Below, piece after piece: positions 1 through 11,447 of a stretch of DNA of 64,000 bases. Source of the stretch: Adiantum capillus-veneris. Lineage: Eukaryota > Streptophyta > Polypodiopsida > Polypodiales > Pteridaceae. How positions within the stretch are numbered: the first letter of the stretch is position 1; each line of letters opens with the position of its first letter. Position numbers and translations under genes: made by a program. The DNA is taken from positions 70,127,176 to 70,191,175 of the forward strand of contig CM043969.1 of the NCBI GenBank assembly GCA_014529385.2, written 5' to 3'. The notes below the pieces were generated by a model, which saw only the letters and a program-made list of their open reading frames with translations, was not told the DNA's origin and did no database searches.

Positions 1-3000
1 CCACCAAAAGGAAGATCCAAGAAGACAAAATCTGCGGCCCACGAAATAGACTTTCCCCCACGAGTGTATGGCACACCGCTTGAGCGAACTCGAGACATAT
101 GTTGATGCACAAGATTCCACGATGCATTGCAAGTACCCTCTCTATAGTTTGAAGCGATAGAAATGTAATCGCCAACAATAGAAATACATCGTGTATCAAC
201 AGGAAGCATTGGGTAACACAAAGGAGACTCCAAAACATAGACAAATTGTATGCTCCTCCTAACAACAATCAAGCCCGAGGAGTCTGCGACAACATATTTA
301 TGATATGTGAACTTTTTCACAAAGTATTAATAAAAGTCGACAATAAAAATTCCAACACTTACCATGCTCTAGAAAATCTTTCACAATAGTGGTATCAACC
401 ACAGTCTCCATCCTCTCACTAGACAAGTGGACACCTTAAAAGACATATCCAACAGTTTTTGAACCTACAAGAATCAACAGCATGAAAACATAAAAGTTAA
501 AGAATGACATAAGCATACATGGTTGTCTCGCCTCTGAAGTAGCAGGTGGTGGTTGTCTCGCCTCTGCTGCTGCATCCCTAAGCATGGTTTCTCGAAGCTC
601 TTTCTCTCTCTCAAGGATGTGACCCTGCACCATATCTAACCACCATGGACATGTATCTCTCTCCCATGTTGTCAAAGTGGGCATGCTAGGGGGGTACATA
701 TATGTGTCCTTTGATGCAGTCTGTGCCCACTGTCTCACCACAAATGGGAGAGTTGGCAAGATCCCCTTTGAAACCAAAAGGGACAAAAACCTAACAAGAA
801 ACAAAAACATTGAACACATGACTCGATAGTGACATACAAAGCAAGATCAAAATTGTTACAAACCTGTAAGCCAATCGTTGAGCTGCCATTCGAAAAGTAT
901 CAACTTTCTTGAGTGCTTGTTTCTCTACATCTTTGCTTTTGGCCTCTAAAGAAACCTCCAAAGGATAGAGAAAAGGCCTAGCTTCAAACTTAATTTCATC
1001 AAAGTAGAACCCCAATGTGCATTCATGTGGCAATGGTGCCCCTCCTGGCACATTTGAATTGTCCAAAACAAGTTGTGTTGCTCTCTCATAGACACGAGCA
1101 AGGTAGCCCTCTCTACGCAGCCAACTACAAATTTAAAAAAACCAAAACACCACAACAGATATTATTTCTTAGACAAAGCAAGCCAAACATTAAATAACTA
1201 GTAAATCATACTCACTATCGAAACAAATTATCTCCCTTCTTCAAACAAAAAGCAGTCCTTGTGATCCTATCAGACTCGAGTAATGAAACCCATTGGATTC
1301 TATTCTGCATAGGGGCATCATGGAGTGAAATCAAGTTAAGCTTCTCTAAAGTTGCCCAGCTGTCATGTCCCCATTTGAGTGACATAATCTTTGCCAACCA
1401 ATCTGTCCCACGATTGGGATCCAAAATATTCAAGAGCTACAACACAATACAAAGAGCATGAAGTTTTACTTCACATCCATAACAACAATCAATACAATGA
1501 CTATTGCTTGATTATTTGGTGAAGTGTACCTTTCCAATGCGTTCTTGATATTTATGTATTATCTCACGATGAATGCTCTTCTCCTCCTTCTTCACATCCT
1601 CTACAGGCATTCCTTGCTTGAGTTGAGTCAATCTAGACTCTTTCTCTTTAGTTATTTGAATCTAAAAAAGAAATCAATTTGTCTAAGAGTTATTCAAATG
1701 ACTTAAAAATAATTTGCAAGCAAAAAAAAAAAAAACTCACATCATAAACTAGCATGCCAAGGTAGCGTCGTGTGAGTGGATACCAAGGTTCTGCACCTTT
1801 AGCATACTTTCTTCGCACAGATGCAATTAGTTTCTGGTCTTTGTCGGGGAGAGTTTTTAGGTAGCTTTCATGTTCAGCTGCACATATGTGATTGGTGTTC
1901 ACAATCTCATCCCGTATGTGAGTGGCCACCAAAGCATGCATGTTCATACTGCAAAAACCCATATTGATTTGTTTCCATAATAAAGTATTCAACAACAAGA
2001 TATATGCTTTAGTAGATACTCACACATTCATTCGTTGCAAGCTACTTAGCAATGCATGGTGGGAGCTATGATAGTACAAAGGACCCTACAATGTCTCTCC
2101 TTTGAGGTGGAAAAATTCTCTTTGGTAGCTTTAGTCCATGCAAGTGTGCAATGGTTGCCCTCCCAAACATAAAACATGCGGTCTGACAGATCTACAAACC
2201 TTGGTTGGCTTTTGAGCTCCAACTCATACTCCTCATTGATTTCTATCCAAGGAGGATCCCACTTTTCCTTGATGTCATCTTCAAAACAAGAAACCAAAAT
2301 TAGTGGATTCAAAAAGAATTTTTAAAATAGAAATTCACTTAACAAATTTAAGAAGCTTCAACTTACCTGTAGCAATGGTTTGCTCTCTCTTAAATGTCCA
2401 AAGTGAAACAATGAAAGCTCCCTTTTCTTGCAGATATCCTTCCCTTGCAAAAGCAGTTTTTAATCCACCTAAATCATCTCTTAAACCTCTGACTCTAGCA
2501 TATGGAATCAACCTACACAATGGTATAGGAGGACAGTCGAAGCAACTGAACATACGTGTGGTCTGAAGTACATCGGCACCTCTATGCATAAGAATATTTT
2601 GCTCCTCGTCAATCTCTGCAGCTACAGTTACCTCATCTCGCATTTCCCAAGGGATAATTTGAAGTTCGTTTTCTTCAGGAGCCAATGTGTCATCAATTTC
2701 GTGCATAGACCCTTGGTCAACATCCACAGAGTGAATCTCTTCCTCTTCAATTCCATGACACTCTGACATTTCTGTTACCGACACTGATGACACATGTTCA
2801 CTACTTTCAAGTGGTTGTGTAGACTTTTCATTACGTAGATTTTTCTTTAATCTTCCACGAGATGGACTACAAATAAAATACACAATCAACATCTAAAAAA
2901 ATTTGTACATTGCCTCTAAACATGAACTTTAACATGCATGTCTATAAGCAATGAAAACTTGCCTCTAAACGTGAACGTTAACAATGAAAACATTGCCTTT

Positions 3001-3796
3001 AAACATGAATGTTAACATGCATGTCTATAAGCAATGTTTCAAACATAATTTAATCTATACATAGTCCATTGGAGGAGACAAAAATAAAGATTGAAGACAA
3101 AAAAATAAATACTATCTCCAACAAAACATTGCTTGTAAAGATGCACGCTAACATGTAACATGTATGACTAGAACCTCTTTTGTGCATAAAAACATTGGTT
3201 TTAAACATGCACGTTGACATGCAGGTCTTTAAGTTGCCCTTCAATAAAATACATAATCAATCTTTGAAAATATTTGGACAGCACCTCCTTTGAATGTGGA
3301 ACAAAATTTCAAAAAATATAATAATCCAATGGACACCTCACATGAGGGTTTCTTAATATTGAATATAAAAAACAAAAATAATCTCTTTTGAAACATCAAT
3401 CACTTTTCTCTAAACATGCATGTTAAGATGCAGGTTTTTAGACACTAATTGACATTTTAATTAATCTGAAAGTTAGCAAGCTTGGATGACTTAAAAACTT
3501 TTTTTCATATGTAAACATCGTCTCTAGGCATTCATGTTAACATGCAGGTCTTTAGACACTAAATAAAATTTAGCAAGCTACAAACATTCTCATCAACGGG
3601 TATTTCTAGAAGCAATTTGCTTTTGTAAAAATATATACATTATTTTTTATACAATTTGCTTTTAGGCATGCCATCGACGGGCACCGCTACATGTATAATA
3701 ATGATATCAAAAAAATGGTGAGAAAATGTACCTAACAGGAGGGCGTCCTTTACGTCCCGCCATTGCTCCTCTCCGATTTTTTGGTGATGTTGGCAT
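1..3796 (-). CDS. Ten-exon gene of unknown function, 3' part outside window
   Basis: Inferred exons on the minus strand: 3796-3732, 2866-2367, 2278-2024, 1948-1741, 1661-1530, 1436-1216, 1124-864, 790-519, 434-363 and 283 to the left edge. Every intron is GT..AG and the phases agree across each junction, which is strong evidence for a real spliced gene. The start ATG at 3796 opens a short basic exon with an AT-hook-like GRKGRPPV; exon 2 adds an acidic stretch and then a conserved-looking block (CPPIPLCRLIPYARVRGL). Exon 3 holds FYVWEGNHCTLAW, which faintly recalls the G-x-H-R signature of ParB/sulfiredoxin folds; this is only a guess. About 756 codons lie in the window. Exon 3 needs a one-base slip near 2055: its acceptor frame meets a stop, while the frame matching exon 4 stays open to the donor. 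The gene may therefore be recently broken, or the assembly wrong. It is divergent from the MULE gene at 6562 and could be that transposon's partner gene. The family is not recognised. Confidence 0.7.
2890..3560. repeat. Degenerate dispersed repeats in intron 1
   Basis: Imperfect copies of a motif like AACATGCATGTTAACATGC, often followed by GTCTATAAGCAATG or GGTCTTTAGACACTAA, recur at roughly 2930, 3010, 3145, 3195, 3415 and 3530. They lie inside the 865 bp first intron of the left-edge gene. The copies are palindromic around ATGCAT and GTTAAC. No coding potential is seen. Confidence 0.6.
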
Positions 3797-5587
3797 GGAG
3801 ATGCAAGCTTTGCGTCGATACTTGGATGACAGATGCTCTAACTCTCACCTACATGTGCAACTTAGACTTATAACCATATTTTGAAAGCCTCAAGAGACCG
3901 CACGCTCAATAATGCCTGCTTTTGACGAAGTTGATGTGAGTTTGAAACAGGAGAACATAGGAGCTTTTTGTGCCAAGCAAGAGACAGTACATAAAGTAGG
4001 AGCTTTTTGTGCCAAATGCACTTTGTGTTGGTCACACTCTACGTTATCAAATACACAAAAAAATACTGAAGGAGATGCCACAGGGCAGGGCATCGACAAG
4101 GATCTCATGAAGATCCTTTGAAGATCGCTCAAGTGTGTATTGTGCCAATCTATCCCCAGTGTGCATTGATCATTGGCTATTGTGCTGTGTCAAGTCGTGG
4201 TAGTTACATTTTGCAGGCAATGAAATCAGGCGTTTGCATTCACACCTTTAAAGCAGGCTTTAAAGTAACGATGGCCTTAGGATTCCAAGGAAACTGCTAT
4301 TAGGGCTACACAAGATCTAATTAGGCAATCACTTGTAACCTATGCAGTAGGTATACTCCATGATAAGCAAAGCCTGTTCAGCCTGCCACGAGTACAATGG
4401 AATGTCTTTCTGGATACAAGACCATAAATGGATACAAGACCTGTAAGAGCTGCTGAAGAGATCGAAAAACTCATCCCCTTGAGAGATGAAGATTTGAGGA
4501 GAGAACTCCAGTTTAATCAGGTGCTGCAAGGAAGGAGTAAGTAAAACCTTGCAGAACCTTATCAAACCAATTTGTTGAAGATCTCATGAGCAACTTCGAT
4601 GGTGCATGATTTGGCAATGCCTGTCTAGATGTGTGAAAATGAAGGATGCACTTTTGAGACATTCTTGTGCATGAACTTATCGATACCTTGTCTTAGAGGG
4701 GGTCAGCAGTCCAAGAGAATGAAAGATTTTGTGACATCCAATGCCGGTTGATGCTGCACACACTGCAAAGGGGAATTTGCATGACCACTATGGGAGTTAC
4801 GATGGGAGCAGCTTAAGGATGCAAGCTGTGTATTAATGGGTATAATCCTCTGTAGGTTGACTCACCTAGGATGGTTCGGGCATAGGACTAGGATGATGAG
4901 AAGTGGAAAGGGCATGCATTATCCTTCATCGTGTAATTATGCTCTCAGAAAACTGAGGATTATTACGGTGTGTTACACATCTCCATTGCAAGGGCAGTAG
5001 AACCATTGACAACGGGCTGACAGGAGGGTGGGCCTGGAGGGTTAAACACCTCTAAGAAATTGTGTCTCAGTTTGGAGAATACATAGAAAAATACCTCTTA
5101 TACTGTCTCATTTACATTGATATCATACACTGTACAACTCAATATAAAGCTGATGGTAGGCTGATTTTGTATCTTAACTCTTAAGAGAGGAAGATGTATT
5201 TTGGTCCAACGTTGATGCAGGTCGGGCTAAAGTACGGTGACAGAGGGAGATGTATTTTGTTTTTTACTCAGTTTGGTGTGTAGTTAATCCAACGGTGATG
5301 CAGGGGCTCAAAGTCACCACCTCTATCTGTGAGGGTGTTGTACTAGACTTAAGCTTCAACAATAGGGGGAAAGCACAGGAAAGCTTCAACAATGGGGGGA
5401 AAGCGTAGGAAATTTTGCATCTTACCTTGAAAATACTATTGAATCTAAGTTGCAATACACATTATACAAAACTGTACGAACTCACAGATTTGAAACAATG
5501 GGTTATCGAACCAAAGTTGGGACTCCGTTGGGCCTTGCTAATGTGCAGAGTATACTAACAAGGCTCTCCACTACAGAGAACTCCTAT
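3797..5587. other. Intergenic stretch, no gene recognised
   Basis: Only short ORFs without family signals occur here. Small local duplications are visible: a 20-bp direct repeat beginning AGGAGCTTTTTGTGCC near 3958 and 3998, and a ~34 bp tandem pair containing AAGCTTCAACAAT near 5347 and 5381. The stretch is the left part of the gap between two divergent genes and should hold promoter sequence for the minus-strand gene just left of 3797. No clear TATA box was assigned. Confidence 0.5.
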
Positions 5588-6080
5588 CCATGCTTCCGAG
5601 AACTGCCGAGAACCGCCGAGAACTGCCAAGACCTGCCCTGATTTGATGATTTGCCAAGACCTGCCCGGATTTGAGAACGGCCGAGACCTGCGCGAACTGC
5701 GCCGATTTGAACTGCTCCCAAAGACCGCACGTTAACGTGCGCTCACTGCTAAGCTTTGGTTTTTTCTGCTAAGCTTTGGTTTTTTTCTGCTAAGCTTTGG
5801 TTTTTTCTGCTAAGCTTTGGTTTTTTTGTGCTAAGCTTTGGTTTTTTGAGCCCAAAGACCTGCTCCCAAAGACCCCACGTTAACGTGCGCATAGCTTAGC
5901 TTTTGTTTTTTGAGAACTGCTCCAATCGAGACCTGCACCACTTTGCGCCCAAAGACCTGCTCCCAAAGACTGCACGTTAGCATGCATGTTTAGACTGCAC
6001 GTTAACAAAGTGCGTGCGCCTGCTGCAGATTTGAGAGCTGCTTCCAGAACTGCATGTTAATGTGCGCTCACATCAAGCTC
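5588..6080. repeat. Clustered short tandem repeats and ACGTTAACGT palindromes
   Basis: Three nested patterns are visible. At 5595-5690 there are repeats of GAACTGCCGAGA and GCCAAGACCTGCC. At about 5746-5850 there are five tandem copies of TGCTAAGCTTTGGTTTTTT. The phrase CTGCTCCCAAAGACC followed by CACGTTAACGTG flanks that array on both sides (about 5712 and 5866), with a diverged third copy near 5957 and further GCACGTTAAC copies to about 6005. The cluster lies about 0.5-1 kb upstream of the MULE reading frame. Subterminal repeats of a transposon are one explanation. Confidence 0.7.
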
Positions 6081-6324
6081 TCCCAGAAAAACCAAAGATC
6101 TCATTAGAATAAACCAGAAGAGTGGAGTAGTGATTTTGAGTTGCTGGAGTAGTTATTTGTCTTGAACGACGTTTGTTGGTGCATTAATGATTTTAAATTT
6201 TAATAATTTTCAATCATTAAATGTTCACGCTACTGATTTTTAAAAGTTTATATTAAATCTAATTGTTTTTTTTTTTGAAAATATGTTGAAAAGAAAATCG
6301 TCACTAATGTGTCTTGAATTGCGG

Positions 6325-6398
6325 GCAGGATATGGAATAATCATTTGCAATGTGCGATTCTGCATTTATGACAGCAGGATATGGAATAATCATTTGCA
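6325..6398. repeat. 25-bp direct repeat pair
   Basis: A 25-base sequence starting GCAGGATATGGAATAATC is present at 6325-6349 and again, identical, at 6374-6398. It lies about 165 bp upstream of the transposase start. It may be a small local duplication or a promoter repeat; the function is unknown. Confidence 0.75.
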
Positions 6399-6561
6399 TG
6401 AGAATGAGAATCATGAAACGTTTTTGTTGCAAAAAAATTTAAAGTTTATATTAAATCATTTTTTTTATTTTTGTAAACATTAAAAAACATATTTAGATTT
6501 GTTAAAAAGGGAAACGTCATATTTGAAAGCTGTTGTGTCATTCTAGTGGATTGCAGCTACA

Positions 6562-9500
6562 ATGGGTCATCAGATTACTATCTATGGTCCAGTTCGTGGT
6601 CAGAAACTTTTGTTACTTCTTGAAAACAGATTCTATGAATTACCTTTGCAGTCAGTGAGAGAAGGTTTTGGCTTGTTTACCAGTTCGTTTACTCTGCACC
6701 CATTAACATTGAATGGTGAGCGTGTAAAAATGGAATCCTCGAGGTCAGGTTCTGGTGAAGAGGTCTTTTTACTGGATCATGAAGTGTGCCAGTTTTTTAA
6801 AGTTCGAATAACAAACACTCATGAACATCAAGGCTCCCGGGGAAGTGAAGCTTCTCCAATAGTTCTGGATATTGGTTCAAGTGATGTCACAAAGAATCAG
6901 ACCAGTGTCATGGATATAATTCGATCAATGCCCAATAAAAACAATCTTCATTCTGCTTTGAAGAAGACTAATGAAATTGTTCAATGTAAGGAGATTCTTG
7001 CTCAATACGATGGATATGTTGCATTTGAATTGCCACCAACAAGCAACGACAATACAATGGTTGCCATGGAGCAGCGTCATGATTGTCATTTGTGGACAGA
7101 ATATGTCACTTGTAGTAGTGATTGCTTTCCTGGTTCCATTCGCTTCAGTAGGTGTTCAAGTCATCTTCGTTGTGTCAATGATGCATGTCCTTTCTATTTG
7201 CGAGCAAGAGTTCATAATGAATCACAATGGCGTGGTCGTCTCTCTAAAGTTATTTCCATTGGAATATTGACACCTGAGCTGGGGACAGTGGTTTGTGTCC
7301 ATTGCAATCAAATTCCTTTTTGTGTTGCAACATGTCCTGCTGTTATTTATTACTGTTTTCCAAAAGATAAGCAAAGAGTTACTCGATGTGCTATTCATAT
7401 GGGAGAGCATAAGCACCCTTGTGTTCAGGGAAAGAATAGGTCTGCTGAGCAAATGATAGATTCGCTTCTGCAAACTAAAGCAAACCAAGATCCTTTCACA
7501 ACTGCCAAGCAATTAGAACGTGTTGCTACCCAAGACGTGATAATAGATAAGCTAGTGATGGAAACTGCTGGCAAAAATGACACTATTGAAGATGGAGAGT
7601 TTTCAGAATTTCTTGATACCATTACTCCTCTATCTAACAAGCGAAGAATAGAGAGGAGCTTAGAGATTGTCAAGAGGTCAAAGCATTTCAGTGCAAAAGG
7701 TTTGGAAGTTGTCCTAGACCTCAAGAGCAGGTGTAGGTATCATTTCATTCATAGTGTACTTTTTCCTGGACAGCTTGGAGGTTCAGAGCAGCCACATGTG
7801 TTCAAAATGTTGATCATAGGTCCAGGGAGTGGAGTTGACTTGGTGAATAAGATGCGTCCAGGAGGAACTTTAGAGAAAATGTGGGTTCACTTTGATCATG
7901 TGCACCGTGTTCAAGGGTGGCCAACAATGTCTGCTCATGTCTACGACCCATTTGTGCGTGAATTAATGACAATTGCCACCTATGAATTCACTGTCGAAAA
8001 TAAATTTTCTCAAATAGAGTTTTGGAAAATGTTAAATAAAGTGGTGCAAGATCAAGGGTATGAAAAGCCAAAATTCAGAGGGTTTATGGCAGATGAAGCA
8101 AATGCAAATTGGGTTGTTGTTCGGACTGTTTACTTTGGTGGGGCAAAAACAAAAATTCCTTCCAAAGAACGATCATGTGGCTTTCATTGGGAGCAGCCTA
8201 TGATTCAACATGCAATGAAATGTATCCATCCATCTTCACAAGAGGATCACAAAATCTTGTGCCAAAAATGGCGGAGTGCACCATCTGAGAATCAAGCAGA
8301 CATTTGTAAAGAAGATCTATGCCAATTTTGGGGCAGGGCATGTTGTCGATGGAGAGATGGATTGCTTAGAGACTTGGATGGCTTGGTGGGATGTAAGAGT
8401 ACAACATTGGGGAGGGAGATTTGTAACACAGGATGAGTCTGGAATTTTTGTGCCCACAACAAACTTGTCTAAGGTTAAGCATGCGTGCATCTATTGGTTA
8501 CAAAGAGAAAATTAGCTTGTATGAGGCAATTGGTGCAGACATGGCAATGGCAGTGCTACAAAGCGTCAAATACAATGCTTATCTAAAAGGTGTTAGGTCT
8601 GCTACTGGTCCTAGGATCGATGATCTCACAAAGCGATTTTTGGGCCGATCATCAACAACGTCAGCTTCCAAATCCCTCATTGACTTGACACACTCTTCAA
8701 TGTCTGAGATGGGTTTTCAAAGCCCTGAAATGAATAGAGCTCCCTTGCGAGAGAAGAGTGTTAAGAAGAAGCGACCAACATTTGTTGATGCAGATGAGCT
8801 ACTTGATGAAGACAGTCATAGACCAGAATTTGTGATAGTTACAGAGTCGGTTGTAGGGCCAGATGTGCATCCAGAGACTAGCTATGGAGTTGGCAAATAT
8901 TGGCACGAGGTTAATGTTCCAAAGACACTTTGGGCAATAAGAAGAACTGAGCCTGGTCGAAAGATGACTTGCTTTGGGATGGTTGATAATCAGAGTGTTA
9001 GATGTGCACGATACATCAATGAAGGGAATGACGATGTCACACGTGGAACTGCGGATCCATGCTTTTGGGGACGCAGAAAGTATCCTGCCTCTGGTTCAAA
9101 TCCAGGTGGTTTAGTGGAAGGTTTTGTGTGGTTTTGCAACTCCAATAACATGCATACATGGTGGATACATGAAATGATTGTAGGGGCTCCAGGGCCAGCA
9201 CCAGGTGTTTGGCCTGTAGCGCAGGGAACACAATTGTTGCCAGTTGAGGTGGAGCACTTGCAAGCAAATGGATTTGTCCTTCAATCGACAACAAAAGCTA
9301 CCAATTTAGGTAGTGGTTTGCGATCAAGAAATAGTGTTCCCAGTGCCTTCCGTCCTAGGTATAGGGATGGGAAGATTGTTAAGTGGAGATCAAGCTAACA
9401 AAAGATTTTCATACAAGGATTGCTTTGGGGAGCACACTTGAAGCAAAATTGGTGAAAGAAGTGATTATTGTGTGCAATGAAACACATGTTTTCTATGTCA

Positions 9501-9754
9501 GTACAGAGGGGTCCAAGGCAAAGGGGATAACATACTCAGTGACAATCTCTGATTTTCCACGATGCACATGCGAGGACTTCCAAAAGAGAGAATAAAAAAA
9601 ACAGACCTACGTGCCGTGCAAACACATGTACTATGTATTTCTTCATATTCTTGGGTTAGACTCACATGCCCATGAGTTCATGCACCAGGCTGCTTTATCC
9701 AAGGTAGAAATTTTTCAGGCTCTGGGGGGCACTAGGGCAGCTGTGCGTCCTTAG
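6562..9754 (+). pseudogene. Mutator-like (MULE) transposase gene, broken
   Basis: A MULE transposase would cut and move DNA in the nucleus. The first frame runs from the ATG at 6562 for about 570 codons. Residues ~180-290 hold a Cys/His-rich block (CSSHLRCVNDACPFY, then CATCPAVIYYC and HMGEHKHP) that fits the WRKY-GCM1 zinc fingers common in MULEs. The core has MWVHFDHVHR, then FRGFMADEANANW, then CGFHWEQ, resembling the spaced acidic residues and C-x-x-H motif of MULE DDE cores. The frame then slips near 8270, near 8500 and near 9380. The last frame carries the SWIM motif CTCEDF, an in-frame TAA at 9593, and the matching CKHMYY, ending at 9754. That makes about three frameshifts and one stop, so no full-length product is expected unless introns remove them. 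Terminal inverted repeats were not found. An ancient domesticated gene is the alternative, but the breaks argue against current use. Confidence 0.72.
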
Positions 9755-9798
9755 GATACTTACACAACATGATGTTCAAATTATATACTCACACCATT

Positions 9799-11024
9799 GC
9801 AGTAGTTTTTTGTGGGCATTTACGTTAACTATCAATCACTATCCTAGGAGTTTTTAGGTTGCAATTTTTAAATTTTTGGGAAATGTTGAACGTAAGGCTT
9901 TGAACACATAAACTTTCCATGTATTTAATATATTGTTGTCGTTTTTTGTTGGCATTTGGATTTACTACCAGCTTCTATCTTGGGAGTTGATAATTTTTGC
10001 ATCTTTTGGCTTTGCCTTGTAAGGAATTGCGTGAGTTCAATTCCTTAGTATGCTCTCGACTATATTTTGTTAAAAATTATAGGTCGTCAATAGCAATGTG
10101 TTTAAATGTCTACATTGTTTTTGCATTCCTTACCAACAATCGTGGTAAGGGAGTTCATGGTTTTGAATATATTGGCTTTACCTTGTACGACAACACAGTT
10201 CTAAATCGTATGGGTTTACCTCATAAGAGGCACGGTAAACTATTAATTTGTTTCCTTGGAAACTATTGGTCATCAACAAATATGTGTCTAAATGTTTTCA
10301 ATGTCTTTGCTCGATTTAGTGCTCACTCAGTGGTCGTTGCAGTAGTTTTTTGTGGGCATTTACGTTAACTATCAATCACCATCTTAGGTGTTTTTAGGTT
10401 GCAATTTTGAATTTTTGGGATACGTCGAACATATAAGGCTTCGAACACATAAAATATCCATGTATTTAGTATGTTGTGGTCGTTTTTTGTTGGCATTTGG
10501 ATTTACTATCAGCTTCTATCCCAGGAGTTGACAATTTTTGCATCTTTTGGCTTTACCTTGTAAGGAATTGCATGTAAGGAATTGCGTGAGTTCAGTTACT
10601 TAGTATGCTCTCGACTATATTTTCTTAAAAATTATAGGTCATCAATAGCACTGTGTTTGAATGTCTACACTGTCTTTGCATTCACTACCAACAACCGTGG
10701 TAAGAGAGTGGTAAGAGAGTTCATGGTTTTGAATATATTGGCTTCACCTTATACGACAACATAGTTCTAAATCATATGGGTTTACCTCGTCAAAGGCACG
10801 GTAAACTACCAATTTATTTCCTTGGAAACTATTGGTCATCAACAAATATGTGTCTAAATATTTTCAATGTCTTTGCTCAATTTAGTGCTCACTCGGATTT
10901 GCTCGCTATATGAATCCTTTGGGTTTTCTTCGGAAACTATTGGTCATCAACAAATATGTGTCTAAATGTTTTCAATGTCTTTGTATTTGTTTGCTCGGTT
11001 AAGTGCTCCTCGGATTTGCTCGCT
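9799..11024. repeat. ~540 bp tandem duplication with partial third copy
   Basis: Copy 1 (about 9799-10338) and copy 2 (about 10339-10895) both begin GCAGTAGTTTTTTGTGGGCA and keep the same order of landmarks: GGCATTTGGATTTACTA, AGTATGCTCTCGACTATA, GGTAAACTA and ATATGTGTCTAAAT. A third, short copy of the last ~100 bp follows at about 10925-11024. Copy 2 carries a small internal duplication. No protein family is seen; the ORFs are AT-rich chance frames. The array abuts the truncated edge of an old gypsy element at 11041. Confidence 0.85.
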
Positions 11025-11040
11025 CGGAGATTGGGATTCT

Positions 11041-11447
11041 TCCACCCTCTGAGGGTGTCAAAAATCTACACTTTCAAACAAAGAGAGAACGATAAAGTGA
11101 AGGAAGCTTTGCTTCACTTCAAACGTTACATTGAGAGATATCCCATAAGAGAGCTACCACAGAATGGGAGATTATCAGTTCTCTTCATTGAGGGCTTGAA
11201 GAATGAGACTCTACAAAAGGACCTACATTGGAAATCATGCACAAAATTTGAGCAAGTCACTAGAGAAGCTCTATATCTAGTTAACGATTTTAAGACCTAG
11301 GGAGAGGTGACAAAAGACGTAGAAAACGCGACTAGTAGTGCCTCGTCTTCGAGAGAGAAAATACGCAACAAAGCAAGATTTTTAAACTTCTATGGAACCG
11401 AGCATTGATCAAGTGGTTGAGGAGGTCATTAGAAGGATAAACCAAGG
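11041..11447 (+). mobile_element. E2: gypsy-like LTR element, left piece (gag fragment)
   Basis: This is the left fragment of an old Ty3/gypsy-like element, interrupted at 11447 by the insertion of E1 and resuming at 27156. The translated stretch around 11080-11300 is a retrotransposon gag helical region (PIRELPQNGRLSVLFIEGL, then TREALYLV) and parallels E1 at about 21010-21210. The last five bases, CAAGG (11443-11447), recur at 27156-27160 as the target duplication. The element's own left LTR and leader are absent: its similarity to E1 starts abruptly near 11041. Confidence 0.82.

Noticed and set aside
3890-5650. Several 60-80 codon ORFs on both strands
   Set aside because: No motifs, poor composition, overlap with local duplications; treated as chance frames.
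9997-10764. Similar ORFs in the two ~540 bp repeat copies
   Set aside because: The likeness comes from the tandem duplication itself; the frames are AT-rich, differ in extent and show no domain.
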